Shown piece by piece: positions 48,123 through 56,720 of a stretch of DNA of 64,000 nt (position 1 is the stretch's first letter; every line of letters starts with the position of its first letter). The notes beneath the pieces are model-generated. The model searched no databases. It had not been told where the DNA came from and saw nothing but the letters and a program-made list of their open reading frames with translations. This DNA comes from Bacteroidota bacterium (GTDB taxonomy: Bacteria > Bacteroidota > Ignavibacteria > UBA10030 > UBA6906): contig JAUQWO010000003.1 in assembly GCA_030835135.1 (NCBI GenBank), positions 1 through 64,000 on the forward strand, written 5' to 3'. A program made the translations under genes and the position numbers.

Positions 48123-48790
48123 GGGTAGAGTGTCCTATCGTCGAGGAGTGGGATCAGTTCCGACGGATGCCCGACCAGCCGCCGCGCACCATGCGCGGTC
48201 AATTCGTCAGCGGTCCGGAATCCCCAGAGCGCGCCGACGGGGATCATCCCGGCGCGGACGGCCGTCTGCATGTCGGTGGCCGTATCGCCCACATACAGAC
48301 ACTCCGCTGGCGGGATACCGAACCGGTGCGCGATGGCACAGGCCCCCGCCGGATCCGGTTTCCTGGGGAATGCCGTGGTCTGGCCCTGCACGATGTCGAA
48401 CCGGGTTCCGTGCAGGAAACCTGCCACACACTCTTCCGTGGCATCGTGCGGTTTGTTGGAAAGCACCCCGAGACGCAGGCCGCGCGAGGTCATGGCTGCG
48501 AGCATTGCCTCGATGCCGGCATACGGTGCGGTCTTGATGTTCCAACGCACCGCATAGACCTCCTTGTAGCGGGCGAGCACGGCGGCCTCTTCAGCGGCGC
48601 TCCGGGCCTTTTCGGGGAGGATCCTGTGGATCAGCGTTGGCGCACCGTCGCCGACAAAGTAGCGGTATGCACTCACCGGGTGCGGAGGATGACCCCGCTC
48701 CGCGAGCGCAGCATTCGCCGAATCCGCGATGTCCTCCAGAGTATCCAACAATGTTCCGTCCAGATCGAAGATAACGCCTTGAATTTTCAC
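48119..48790 (-). CDS. HAD-superfamily phosphatase (phosphoglycolate phosphatase-like)
   Basis: The protein has 223 residues from GTG 48790, which has TGAGGA five bases upstream. The track's longer form adds 26 residues with no HAD homology. Motifs are IQGVIFDLDGTLLDT (nucleophile Asp), GVLSNKPHD (motif II), KPDPAG (motif III Lys) and YVGDTATDM (motif IV). It dephosphorylates a small sugar or organic phosphate, perhaps a damaged or side product of the uronate pathway. The upstream frame stays open through the 21-bp repeat region. Confidence 0.9.
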   Translation of the reverse strand: MKIQGVIFDLDGTLLDTLEDIADSANAALAERGHPPHPVSAYRYFVGDGAPTLIHRILPEKARSAAEEAAVLARYKEVYAVRWNIKTAPYAGIEAMLAAMTSRGLRLGVLSNKPHDATEECVAGFLHGTRFDIVQGQTTAFPRKPDPAGACAIAHRFGIPPAECLYVGDTATDMQTAVRAGMIPVGALWGFRTADELTAHGARRLVGHPSELIPLLDDRTLYP

Positions 48791-48896
48791 GCATTCCTCA
48801 GTATCACAATCGTCGCGGTTCCTGTGGCACGGAGAACGAAGCAGGGACATGTGGGGAAAACCATGCACGCTCTGCTGTGCTGCCTCGTTGCTCCGG

Positions 48897-49066
48897 TCCT
48901 CTGCGGTGGTGTTCCGTTTCTTTACTGTGGCTTTCCCGACCTTTGCCGTGGCATTCCGTTCCGCTGCGGTGGTGTCCCAGTCCGCTGCGGTGGTGTTCCA
49001 GTCCGCTGCGGTGGTGTTCCGGTCCGCTGCCGTAATGCTCCGTCCCTCTGCTGTGGCGCTTCTTCC
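48897..49066. repeat. Degenerate 21-bp tandem repeat between a UroD-family gene and the HAD gene
   Basis: About eight contiguous copies of a 21-base unit resembling CGCTGCGGTGGTGTTCCAGTC occur. The central three or four are nearly identical and the flanking ones are diverged. There are no spacers. The unit length keeps the reading frame, so both strands stay open and produce shadow ORFs. The rest of the 48791-49075 gap (about 285 bases) holds only the RBS of the HAD gene. Confidence 0.85.
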
Positions 49067-49075
49067 GTTTGCTTG

Positions 49076-50341
49076 TTACCCTGCGTCACTCTCTTTCAGC
49101 GCCCTGAACATCGCTTCCACATTTTCCACCGGCACCAGGGCCTGGATGTTGTGGACGGTATTGAAGACGAACCCACCGCCATGATTGAAGAGCGCAACAC
49201 GTTCCCGCACTTCCCGGTAGACTTCCTCCGGCGTCCCATAGGGCAACGTCTTCTGCGTATCCACGCCCCCTCCCCAGAACACGATGTCCTTGCCGTACGT
49301 CCGCTTCAGCCAGGCGGGGTCCATCCCCGCGGCCGACGTCTGTACGGGATTCAGGATATCGAATCCGGCTTCGATGAAATCCGGGATCAGGTCTACGACA
49401 CATCCGCATGAATGAATGAACGTCTTCCAGGATGTGTGCGCGTGGATATAGCCGTTGATGATCTTGTGGAACGGCATGTACAACTCCCGGTACGCCTTGC
49501 GCGAGATGAAGAGACCCGCCTGCGTTCCGAAGTCGGTTCCCGTCACGAACGCCGCCTGCGCATTGTCGCCCACTGCCTGGGCGAGACGCTCGAGATTCTT
49601 CAACCCCACGGCGCACTGCCCTTCAAAGACCTTCTGCACGTAGTCCCTCCGGGCGGCGGTGGAAACGTACCACTCCTCCACATCGCGGATCCCGCGGATC
49701 TCCTTCTTCCAAAGCGCCGGCACCAGGGCGATATCCCCGAATGCGACGCCGGGTGCGATCACGATGACGCCCTTCTGCATTCCGGCACCGCGTCGCGCCT
49801 GCTGCGCGAAATGGTGCACGTCGGCATCTGCCAGCGGCGAGAACTCCTCCAGATTATCCGCCGGATCGAGTTCTTCTTCGACGATCGGACGCTGACGCGA
49901 GATCGCATCGAAGAAGTGGCCGCCGTGCGGCATGCGTGCGCACGCCGGCGCGGAACGATCGCCCTCAGGATGAATGAGCAGGTCCTTCTTCTCGTCCACG
50001 GTCACTTCGAACCCGCCGGGGACCAGGACGTCGGTGCCGTCGAACAATGTGAAGGGTTTCCAATCGGCGTTCGCAAATCCGAACATTCCTTTGGGGGCCC
50101 AGGAACCCACGACATCGATACCGAGGGCTTCCCGGAGTTCGTCATCGATCTCACCGAGCATCTGATACGGTTCCACGACCTTCACGCGGTATGCCGGGTC
50201 GCCGAGGATCCGCTGACGCAACCTGGCAACGATGCTCACGTGGATGCCCGTCACCGCCGTGCCACCGAAATCCACGCACACGCGGTCGGGCTGCTCATGG
50301 CGCAACGTCGCCGCAAGCCGCTCACGCGACGTCATGCTCAT
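49076..50341 (-). CDS. UroD-family protein (methyltransferase-like)
   Basis: The 421-residue protein begins SRERLAATLRHEQPDRVCVD, typical of the large uroporphyrinogen decarboxylase-like family that includes corrinoid methyltransferases. A candidate zinc motif HSCGCVVDLIPDFIEAG is followed by FDILNPVQTSAAGMDP and VFWGGGVDTQKTLPYGTPEEV. The third ligand cysteine near the C-terminus of MtaA is not evident (VFNTVHNIQALVP). Its start overlaps the lyase stop (ATGA), so it belongs to the polysaccharide locus. The substrate is unknown. True UroD in haem synthesis is unlikely. Confidence 0.85.
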   Translation of the reverse strand: MSMTSRERLAATLRHEQPDRVCVDFGGTAVTGIHVSIVARLRQRILGDPAYRVKVVEPYQMLGEIDDELREALGIDVVGSWAPKGMFGFANADWKPFTLFDGTDVLVPGGFEVTVDEKKDLLIHPEGDRSAPACARMPHGGHFFDAISRQRPIVEEELDPADNLEEFSPLADADVHHFAQQARRGAGMQKGVIVIAPGVAFGDIALVPALWKKEIRGIRDVEEWYVSTAARRDYVQKVFEGQCAVGLKNLERLAQAVGDNAQAAFVTGTDFGTQAGLFISRKAYRELYMPFHKIINGYIHAHTSWKTFIHSCGCVVDLIPDFIEAGFDILNPVQTSAAGMDPAWLKRTYGKDIVFWGGGVDTQKTLPYGTPEEVYREVRERVALFNHGGGFVFNTVHNIQALVPVENVEAMFRALKESDAG

Positions 50342-52671
50342 CGGGTGACCTCCCCTTCCCAGAAGCGCATCTTCATGGTCCCGGTCGTGTCCGGTCCGCC
50401 GTCAAACCGCAGGGTGGCCTGTACCGGAAGCTGCTCATAGAGCACCTTGCCCCGGTGCTCCACGCGGACGGCACCGACCACGGCATAGCGGATGGCACGC
50501 GGGGTCTCTACCGCGCACAGCGTGAAGGCATCCGTCGTGTAGTCACCATAGGCGCACTTCCCCGACTCGTACGAATACATCGGCCGGCGCCACGAATACA
50601 CCAGTTCCGATTCGAGGTCCAGCTTGGCACCGAGCACCCAGCTGGTGTCGCCCCGACTGATGCTGAGGCAGACCGCCTTGTCCGGATCGTCGGTGGGGAG
50701 CACCCGCACCCGGGCGGCCAGCTCCCCGGGTTTCTCCGTGGCGCCATGGGGCATCAGAACGGTGATGAAGCGCTGCATGTCGTTGCGGTACCCATGCCGG
50801 CCCGTCAGTTGATAGATCGCCTGTTCGCGCTGCCAGTAGCGCATCTGCTCCTCGACGCCATCCTGCAGGTGGTCGCGCTCCGGGAAGCAGATCAGGAGCC
50901 TGTCGTTGCCGCGGACATCGAGCGTCTGGAGCGAATCGTAGACCGTATCGTACCACCCCTCACCTTTCGCGAGGACCTTTCGTGTGTGCCACAGGTTCGC
51001 CATGGTCAGATACGTCGGGCGGGTGAAGCGGACGGCATCGACCACGACGAAGCAATCGAGGGCCTTCACATAGAACACGATGCGATCGCCTTCGTACCCG
51101 AGGTTCTCATCGATGATCCGCGTACGGGAGTAGTCAACGTCCTTCAACGACAGGTAGTCGATCTTCCGCGTCCGCACTTCCCTGTATGCGCCGGAATTCC
51201 GGAAGAAGTCCAGCATCGACTGTCCGGGCACCGCCGCATGGCCGGGAGTCGCATAGCGGTATTCGCCCTGCCTCTGTCCCAGCGCGATCTTCCCATCGCG
51301 CACGACGACGCGGTTATGGAAATAGTCCGCCCGGAAGGCTCCATAGGGGCCGCTCGGCATGTAATCACGGTACCCGCCGTCGTGCAACAGGATCGAATTG
51401 TTCCGCATGAGCAGCGCGATGCTGTTCTCATCGGAGTGACCGTGGTGCATCTTCTCCTCCTCCACGGGGATACTGGACCGGAGGTTTTCCCTGAACAGCC
51501 ATCCGCCATCGCCTTCATCCCGGTAGTTCAACAACAGGTACGTGCTGTTCTTTGCCCACCCATTACGGAAGACGACCTTCTTCCCGACCATGTCCTCGAG
51601 CACCTCGCGGCTTCCGTTGGCCGGCGGCTCCGACGGCAAGGAGAAGTCTGCCCACCGCATCGCATCGGAGAAGATCAATCCGAGGAACACACTCTTCCTG
51701 GGGGCCTTGAAGTCCACCAGTTCGCGGACATGCCGGGCCGCCGCCCACCGCAGCCGGGGATCCTTATTGACCGCGGCTCCCTTCTCAAAGAACGGGAGCA
51801 TGCGGTCCCACCCGCTCCGCCACTGCGCGTCGCCGACATCCGGGACGATGCCGGCCGGGCAGATCATTTGCAGATAGTATTCAAAGTAGTACTGCATCAC
51901 CGGCATGCGATACGCCCGTTCGTCGCCCCGGATGTCGCTCAGGTAGGACAGCAGCGAGTACAACCACACCCCGTTGTATCCGGTGGCATCCTCGATCTCC
52001 CACTGCCCGTCGTTGTCGCCCACGATCGCGTTCCCCATGGTCAGCCAATGGGGTTGATGCGGATGATGCGGAACGACCTTCGCGGCGTACAGGAGGGCCT
52101 CGGCACGCAGCATGGCCCGGTTCATGGCACCCCATTCCTGGAAGCGCACGAGGTAGTCCGCACTCCCGGCGATGTTGTCATCGATCACCGCGCGTTCCGC
52201 CGCGGTCAGTGTCCCGTGCTTCTGCAGGATCGCATACGCGTGGCAATATTTCCCGAAGAAGAAGATATTGGGCACGGCCGGGATGACACCGCCGTATTCC
52301 GCACGGGTCGCGGCATAGTCCGCCGGATAGGCCGACCGGAAATCACCGAACTCCAGCAGCAAACGCTTCGCGCGCGCGAGATACTCGCGCTTCCCGGTCG
52401 CCTCGAACAGATTCGCATACAGGGCGGCAAGATACGGCTCGTTGCCCGGCGGGTTGTAGCCGAAGACGTACTCGACGTCGACGCTCCGCCGCCACTTCTC
52501 ACGGTCGGCATCGAGCGTCGACCAAGCATCGTTGGCCGCGGCCTCGGCATAGCCGAGATATTCCGCACGCGTGATGGCACGCTCCTGCGCACCGGCAGTC
52601 GCGACGGCCGCGACAAGGAACTGAACAGTCAGGAAGAACACGATGTACGGGAACCATCGGGGGACGCGCAT
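50338..52671 (-). CDS. Exported heparinase II/III-like polysaccharide lyase
   Basis: The protein has 777 residues from the ATG at 52671 (CGGAG upstream); the longer track start is within the intergenic hairpin region. It has a signal peptide (FPYIVFFLTVQFLVAAVATAGA), an (alpha/alpha)-toroid domain (about 40-400) and the heparinase II/III beta-sandwich with HHGHSDENSIALLMRN, a catalytic-type His, and LLHDGGYRDYMPSGP. Enzymes of this fold cleave uronate-containing polysaccharides by beta-elimination, leaving unsaturated uronic acids. The kdgK and eda genes of the same locus could finish their breakdown. The polysaccharide itself cannot be named. Confidence 0.88.
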   Translation of the reverse strand: MRVPRWFPYIVFFLTVQFLVAAVATAGAQERAITRAEYLGYAEAAANDAWSTLDADREKWRRSVDVEYVFGYNPPGNEPYLAALYANLFEATGKREYLARAKRLLLEFGDFRSAYPADYAATRAEYGGVIPAVPNIFFFGKYCHAYAILQKHGTLTAAERAVIDDNIAGSADYLVRFQEWGAMNRAMLRAEALLYAAKVVPHHPHQPHWLTMGNAIVGDNDGQWEIEDATGYNGVWLYSLLSYLSDIRGDERAYRMPVMQYYFEYYLQMICPAGIVPDVGDAQWRSGWDRMLPFFEKGAAVNKDPRLRWAAARHVRELVDFKAPRKSVFLGLIFSDAMRWADFSLPSEPPANGSREVLEDMVGKKVVFRNGWAKNSTYLLLNYRDEGDGGWLFRENLRSSIPVEEEKMHHGHSDENSIALLMRNNSILLHDGGYRDYMPSGPYGAFRADYFHNRVVVRDGKIALGQRQGEYRYATPGHAAVPGQSMLDFFRNSGAYREVRTRKIDYLSLKDVDYSRTRIIDENLGYEGDRIVFYVKALDCFVVVDAVRFTRPTYLTMANLWHTRKVLAKGEGWYDTVYDSLQTLDVRGNDRLLICFPERDHLQDGVEEQMRYWQREQAIYQLTGRHGYRNDMQRFITVLMPHGATEKPGELAARVRVLPTDDPDKAVCLSISRGDTSWVLGAKLDLESELVYSWRRPMYSYESGKCAYGDYTTDAFTLCAVETPRAIRYAVVGAVRVEHRGKVLYEQLPVQATLRFDGGPDTTGTMKMRFWEGEVTR

Positions 52672-52700
52672 TTCACAATCTCCGCTGGTTGGAGAACGAA

Positions 52701-52730
52701 CTCCGGACCGCCGGGAGAGGCGGTCCGGAG
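52701..52730 (-). terminator. Hairpin terminator after the phosphofructokinase gene
   Basis: A perfect 12-bp stem (CTCCGGACCGCC/GGCGGTCCGGAG) with a 6-base loop lies 30 bases after the pfk stop. On the minus strand it is followed by TTCGTTCT, a weak T-rich tract. It separates pfk from the lyase gene. Confidence 0.65.
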
Positions 52731-52760
52731 CATGAAGGAAGAACCGCAGCAACGACCGCC

Positions 52761-53963
52761 TTATTCCCCTGTCGTGAGGAACATCGGCTTCATTTCGAAG
52801 CTCTTGTAGTGCGGACGCAGGCGTTCGGTGTTATAGTGCTCCGCAACGTTCACGACCTTCTTGGAACTCGTCACGACATCCAGGGGCAGGTTATCATACC
52901 GGCCGTTCTTCAGAACGACGAGGCGGCCATGGACGCCCTTGAGGATCAGGTCGAGGGCAAGGTTGCCGTACGCCATCGGGACGATCGAATCGATGGCATC
53001 CGGGTCGCCGCCACGGACAAGGTAGCCCAGCCGCTGCGCGATCGTATTGACCGTCTTCCCGTTGTTGTATCTCGGGGAGAGTTCCTTGAGCTTCTCCGAG
53101 ACAAGATCGCCGATGCCGCCCAGCTTCTTATGGCCGTACGCATCCGTCGTGTCGCGCTCGAAGATCATCTCGCCACCCTCGAACATCGCGCCTTCAGACA
53201 CCAGCACGACCGAATACCGGCTCGGATTGTTCTGACGATCGTGCGAGAGCAATTCCGCCAGCTGATCGATGTGGAACTTGTACTCGGGGATCACGCAGCG
53301 ATGGGCCGCACCCGCCATCGTGGGCACCATGGCGGTGTAACCCGCATAGCGGCCGAACACTTCGAGGACGAGGAAGCGCTCGTGCGACCCCGCGGATGTG
53401 CGCAGGTTGTTGGTGATCTGGATCGTGCGCGTCACACACGTGCTGAAGCCGATGCAGTAATCGGTCCCGGGCACGTCGTTGTCCATGGTCTTCGGGATGG
53501 CCACCACCTTCATGCCATCCTTGTACAGCCGCACGCCGTAGCTCAGCGTATCATCGCCGCCGATCGGGATCAGCGTCTCGATACCGAGCCACGCCAGGTT
53601 CGCCATCACCTCCGGCGTGAGATCATTCGCCTCGGCGTTGTACTTGTCCTGCAGGTGCTGGGGGACCGCCGACTTCTTCATGTGGCTCGGCCGCGTGCGC
53701 GAGGTATGCAGGAACGTGCCGCCCGTACGGCCCGCACGGTTCACGATGTCCTCGGTCAGGATGCGGAAATTGTCCGAATTGTCATAATCCTTTTCCCGGA
53801 CGATCTCGGTGATCCCGGCCCAGCCGCGACGCAGTCCGATGACCTGATACCCCTCACGCAGGGCACGGATCGTGACTGCACGGATCGCCGGATTGAGTCC
53901 GGGCACGTCGCCACCACCCGTGAGGATACCGATGACACCTTTGATCTTCTTGATATTAGCCAT
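52761..53963 (-). CDS. 6-phosphofructokinase, probably PPi-dependent
   Basis: The 400-residue phosphofructokinase has GVIGILTGGGDVPGLNPAIR, the substrate loop PKTMDNDVPGTD and GRYAGYTAMVPTMAG. Two residues point to pyrophosphate rather than ATP: GGDDT where ATP enzymes have GGDGS, and PKTMDND where they have PGTIDND. This is family knowledge applied by eye. The reaction is fructose-6-phosphate to fructose-1,6-bisphosphate in glycolysis, reversible with PPi. AAAGGAG precedes the ATG at 53963. A terminator follows. Confidence 0.93.
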   Translation of the reverse strand: MANIKKIKGVIGILTGGGDVPGLNPAIRAVTIRALREGYQVIGLRRGWAGITEIVREKDYDNSDNFRILTEDIVNRAGRTGGTFLHTSRTRPSHMKKSAVPQHLQDKYNAEANDLTPEVMANLAWLGIETLIPIGGDDTLSYGVRLYKDGMKVVAIPKTMDNDVPGTDYCIGFSTCVTRTIQITNNLRTSAGSHERFLVLEVFGRYAGYTAMVPTMAGAAHRCVIPEYKFHIDQLAELLSHDRQNNPSRYSVVLVSEGAMFEGGEMIFERDTTDAYGHKKLGGIGDLVSEKLKELSPRYNNGKTVNTIAQRLGYLVRGGDPDAIDSIVPMAYGNLALDLILKGVHGRLVVLKNGRYDNLPLDVVTSSKKVVNVAEHYNTERLRPHYKSFEMKPMFLTTGE

Positions 53964-54023
53964 GAGAACAGCTCCTTTGCGTTGAACGTCGTGACGATAT
54001 GTACGAGAGTAGTGTTGTCTGTG

Positions 54024-56582
54024 TTAGCGTAGCAAAAGCATGGACCGCGTCGTAGCGAACTGACCGGCACGGAGCTCATAGAAGAATGCGCCGGAAGCCA
54101 TCATCTCACCGCGGTCGGAGGTACCGTCCCATCGCACCGAATAACTGCCGGGTGCGAGCGGCGTATGAAGCAATTCACGGACACGCGCACCCCGGACGTC
54201 ATAGACGGTGATCGTGACGGTCGCGGTCACCGCACCGGGCGGGACCGCGAAGGCAATGAGCGTCGAAGGGTTGAAGGGGTTCGGGTAGTTCTGGGCGAGC
54301 ACATACGAAGCGGGCTGATCCGGCATCGACACATCGCGGTTGCCAACACCCGTCAGGAGTGTCGGTCCATCGCCGCGGGAGCCGCCCGCGCTATCAGCGA
54401 GATACAGGTTCACCCATGACGGACGCTGGAATGCACCGGCAAGCAGCTGCGTCTTCCATTCTTCATCGGTCAGCCGCTTGAAATTGAGTGTCGTGTGCTC
54501 ATAGTAGCTCGCCATAGCCCCGACGAAGGCCGTCGGGGTACCGTCCGAACACGGTGCTATGACGACGCCAAGGTTGACGGGGCCTGTCCCGGCGTGCTTC
54601 ACCCACCCGGCCATCGCCCCCGCAGCGTCCGTCGGGGCAGTATGGATATCAGCCACGACGAGGTCTTCGTCCTCCAGCGTCTCCTGGCCATTATAATAGA
54701 GGTTGGGATACCAGCCATTCGGGGCAGGCGCACACCCTGCGCCGCTAATATTGATCATCCTGCGCAGGAAGCCACGCTCCTGATCCGTACGTGGCGTCCC
54801 GGCAACCTCCTTCTCCGCGATGCCGTGCAGGGTATCCATCACGGCGGCCATGGCCGTGAAGTAGGTCCGGGCGCGGGGAGCCCCACCGGCAAGAGCTCCG
54901 GACGAAAAGACCCGGGTGCCGAGCGCAGCCATTGCTTTCATCCTGCTGAAGAATGCAGGAACGGGCTCCACATAACTGTCAGGATACGAACAGATGACCC
55001 CCCCGCTGTACGACTGCTTCGCATACAGGAGATTATCATGCCGGAGCTGTGCCCATGCAGCCAGCTGGGTATTCATCCCCTTCTGCCACCATGCCGCCGT
55101 GCGCATGAAGGGAGGCAGTGCATCGCGCTCACGCGGAGGCGACAATGATCGGATCGCATGCAACCAGCAATTGTAGAGAGTGCTGTCCCAGAACGCGGGC
55201 TCATAGCCATCGATGAGATAGCGCAGGGCCGCCAGGTTGGAGGCATAGTGGTAGGTCTCCAGTTCCTGCCCGAGCAGACGCGCCGCACCATCATTCCCTA
55301 TCGCAAAGAGGACGTCCAGGCTCGAGGGGAGCATGCGCTTCACCGCGGTGCCGCGGTACTCGATCTGATTGAAGACGACCTTCGAAGTTACATAGGAATC
55401 AACGATGAACCTCTGGCCCAGCAGCAGGAACGATGCGGCAGGCAGGACCTTCCCCGGATCCATGGAGCCGGACCAGAGGATCTGCGAATTGATACGTTGG
55501 GCTGCGTAGGATCTCTCCAGCAGCCCCTTCTGAAATCCCCTCCACGTTGCGGAATCGGTCAGGGCTGCGGGCGATCCGACCCCGGATTCCGTCACGTACG
55601 ACGTCATGAGTGCCGGGGTGATATTGTCCTGGTCGCCAACGAACACCCGGAGGATCATCTCCATACGTTCCATGAGAGGCCGCACGGTCGGATCTTCGGT
55701 GGCCTGAGCGATCAGGACCGACGCGATGATCTGACGCCTGATATCCGCCGGCGTCTGCGCGATCAATGCTCCCGGCGGCGATTGCATGTAGAATTCTGTC
55801 CGGCCGAGCCAGATCATGGTCTTGAAGTAGGCCTGGAACTCCGGTTCGAGAACATAATGGCCGCGTACAGTGAATTGGCTGAAGTCGACATCGCGGGGGG
55901 TATCGCCGAAGAGCGCGATGGATGCCGGGACCTCCGCCGCGACCGCGTCTTCGATCGCTGTCACCCGGGATGTGTTCGCGAGAAAATATGGGGTCACGCT
56001 GCGGCCGAGAAGCCTGCGCGCCACCGTCAGATACAGATCCATATCCTGGAGTGGCTCCGCCATGCCAGGAACCCCCGCGTACGTCTCCGCAAATTCCGGC
56101 ACCTTGCCGGAAAGCCCGGCAAGCAGTTCATCGAGCGCCGGAATGAGAACACCATGCTCGACATCCTGCAGGATGGCGTCATAGGACATGTGAACGGCGT
56201 GCAGGATCGCATCGGCAGAGACGTACACGGGGAGATCGGCGTGATAGATCTCAAGATACGAGCCGGCAAATGTCTTCCGTGAGAGGCGTTCTGACACCAT
56301 GAACCCGTGGTCCGCAAGGAGCGCAGTCTCGGTGGCTGTCAGTCGGTAGGCGGAATCCACGTTCTTGAAGAACCCTGCATTCGCGGGCACATGAGGGGCG
56401 CGTTCGGCGAAGGTCCCCGGCGGGTAGACGGAGGCCAGTCCTGCGGCAGAGAGGTCCGTATGGTTCAGTAGAAACGCCTCATAGGCCGACAGATCGAAGG
56501 ATCCGCCGCCCTGCGCCAGGACACACGTCGCCGATGTCGCCAGCGCCAGTGTCACCGCAACCACGATCCGGAAAAGGTTCAT
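54024..56582 (-). CDS. Secreted DUF3160 protein with type IX secretion sorting domain
   Basis: The protein has 852 residues from the ATG at 56582 (TAGGTGG upstream; the GTG three codons earlier is less likely). It has a signal peptide (IVVAVTLALATSATCVLAQ), a DUF3160 region of about 700 residues (SYPDSYVEPVPAFFSRMKAM, LYYNGQETLEDEDLVVADIH) and a C-terminal T9SS type A domain starting VLAQNYPNPFNPSTLIAFAV and ending with a YELRAGQF strand. The sorting domain directs export through T9SS and surface anchoring or release. The function of DUF3160 is unknown. Confidence 0.92.
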   Translation of the reverse strand: MNLFRIVVAVTLALATSATCVLAQGGGSFDLSAYEAFLLNHTDLSAAGLASVYPPGTFAERAPHVPANAGFFKNVDSAYRLTATETALLADHGFMVSERLSRKTFAGSYLEIYHADLPVYVSADAILHAVHMSYDAILQDVEHGVLIPALDELLAGLSGKVPEFAETYAGVPGMAEPLQDMDLYLTVARRLLGRSVTPYFLANTSRVTAIEDAVAAEVPASIALFGDTPRDVDFSQFTVRGHYVLEPEFQAYFKTMIWLGRTEFYMQSPPGALIAQTPADIRRQIIASVLIAQATEDPTVRPLMERMEMILRVFVGDQDNITPALMTSYVTESGVGSPAALTDSATWRGFQKGLLERSYAAQRINSQILWSGSMDPGKVLPAASFLLLGQRFIVDSYVTSKVVFNQIEYRGTAVKRMLPSSLDVLFAIGNDGAARLLGQELETYHYASNLAALRYLIDGYEPAFWDSTLYNCWLHAIRSLSPPRERDALPPFMRTAAWWQKGMNTQLAAWAQLRHDNLLYAKQSYSGGVICSYPDSYVEPVPAFFSRMKAMAALGTRVFSSGALAGGAPRARTYFTAMAAVMDTLHGIAEKEVAGTPRTDQERGFLRRMINISGAGCAPAPNGWYPNLYYNGQETLEDEDLVVADIHTAPTDAAGAMAGWVKHAGTGPVNLGVVIAPCSDGTPTAFVGAMASYYEHTTLNFKRLTDEEWKTQLLAGAFQRPSWVNLYLADSAGGSRGDGPTLLTGVGNRDVSMPDQPASYVLAQNYPNPFNPSTLIAFAVPPGAVTATVTITVYDVRGARVRELLHTPLAPGSYSVRWDGTSDRGEMMASGAFFYELRAGQFATTRSMLLLR

Positions 56583-56720
56583 GGAGTCCACCTAAGGGAG
56601 GTCAATCGTTTCAAAATACCCACCGTTTTGCACAAAATCAATATGCTTCGGCTTGCGGGTCAGGGGCTTTTCATGTATTTTGCCTTCACTTTCACACTTT
56701 CGTGCACCGACAGTGACCGC

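Noticed and set aside
48897-49066. Possible CRISPR array
   Set aside because: The units are contiguous 21-mers without spacers and diverge gradually, so this is a tandem repeat.
48849-49184. Plus-strand ORF with repeated SAAVVFQ units
   Set aside because: It arises from the frame-preserving 21-bp repeat and runs into the antisense of a real gene. No RBS or homology was seen.
50191-52809. 872-residue plus-strand ORF opposite the lyase gene
   Set aside because: It is a shadow of the heparinase-like gene in GC-rich DNA. It has Arg/His-rich low-information sequence, no motif and no RBS. The same holds for 42119-44932, 18835-20454 and 26682-28019.
56605-56640. TTTTGCACAAAA palindrome upstream of the receiver/PPDK-N gene as an operator
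   Set aside because: Only 5-base arms and a single copy were seen, which is too weak to call.
56628-56720. N-terminal extension of the receiver/PPDK-N protein that looks like a lipoprotein signal (TLSCTDSDR)
   Set aside because: The protein is clearly cytoplasmic in its domains, the extension has no RBS, and it lies in the divergent promoter region.
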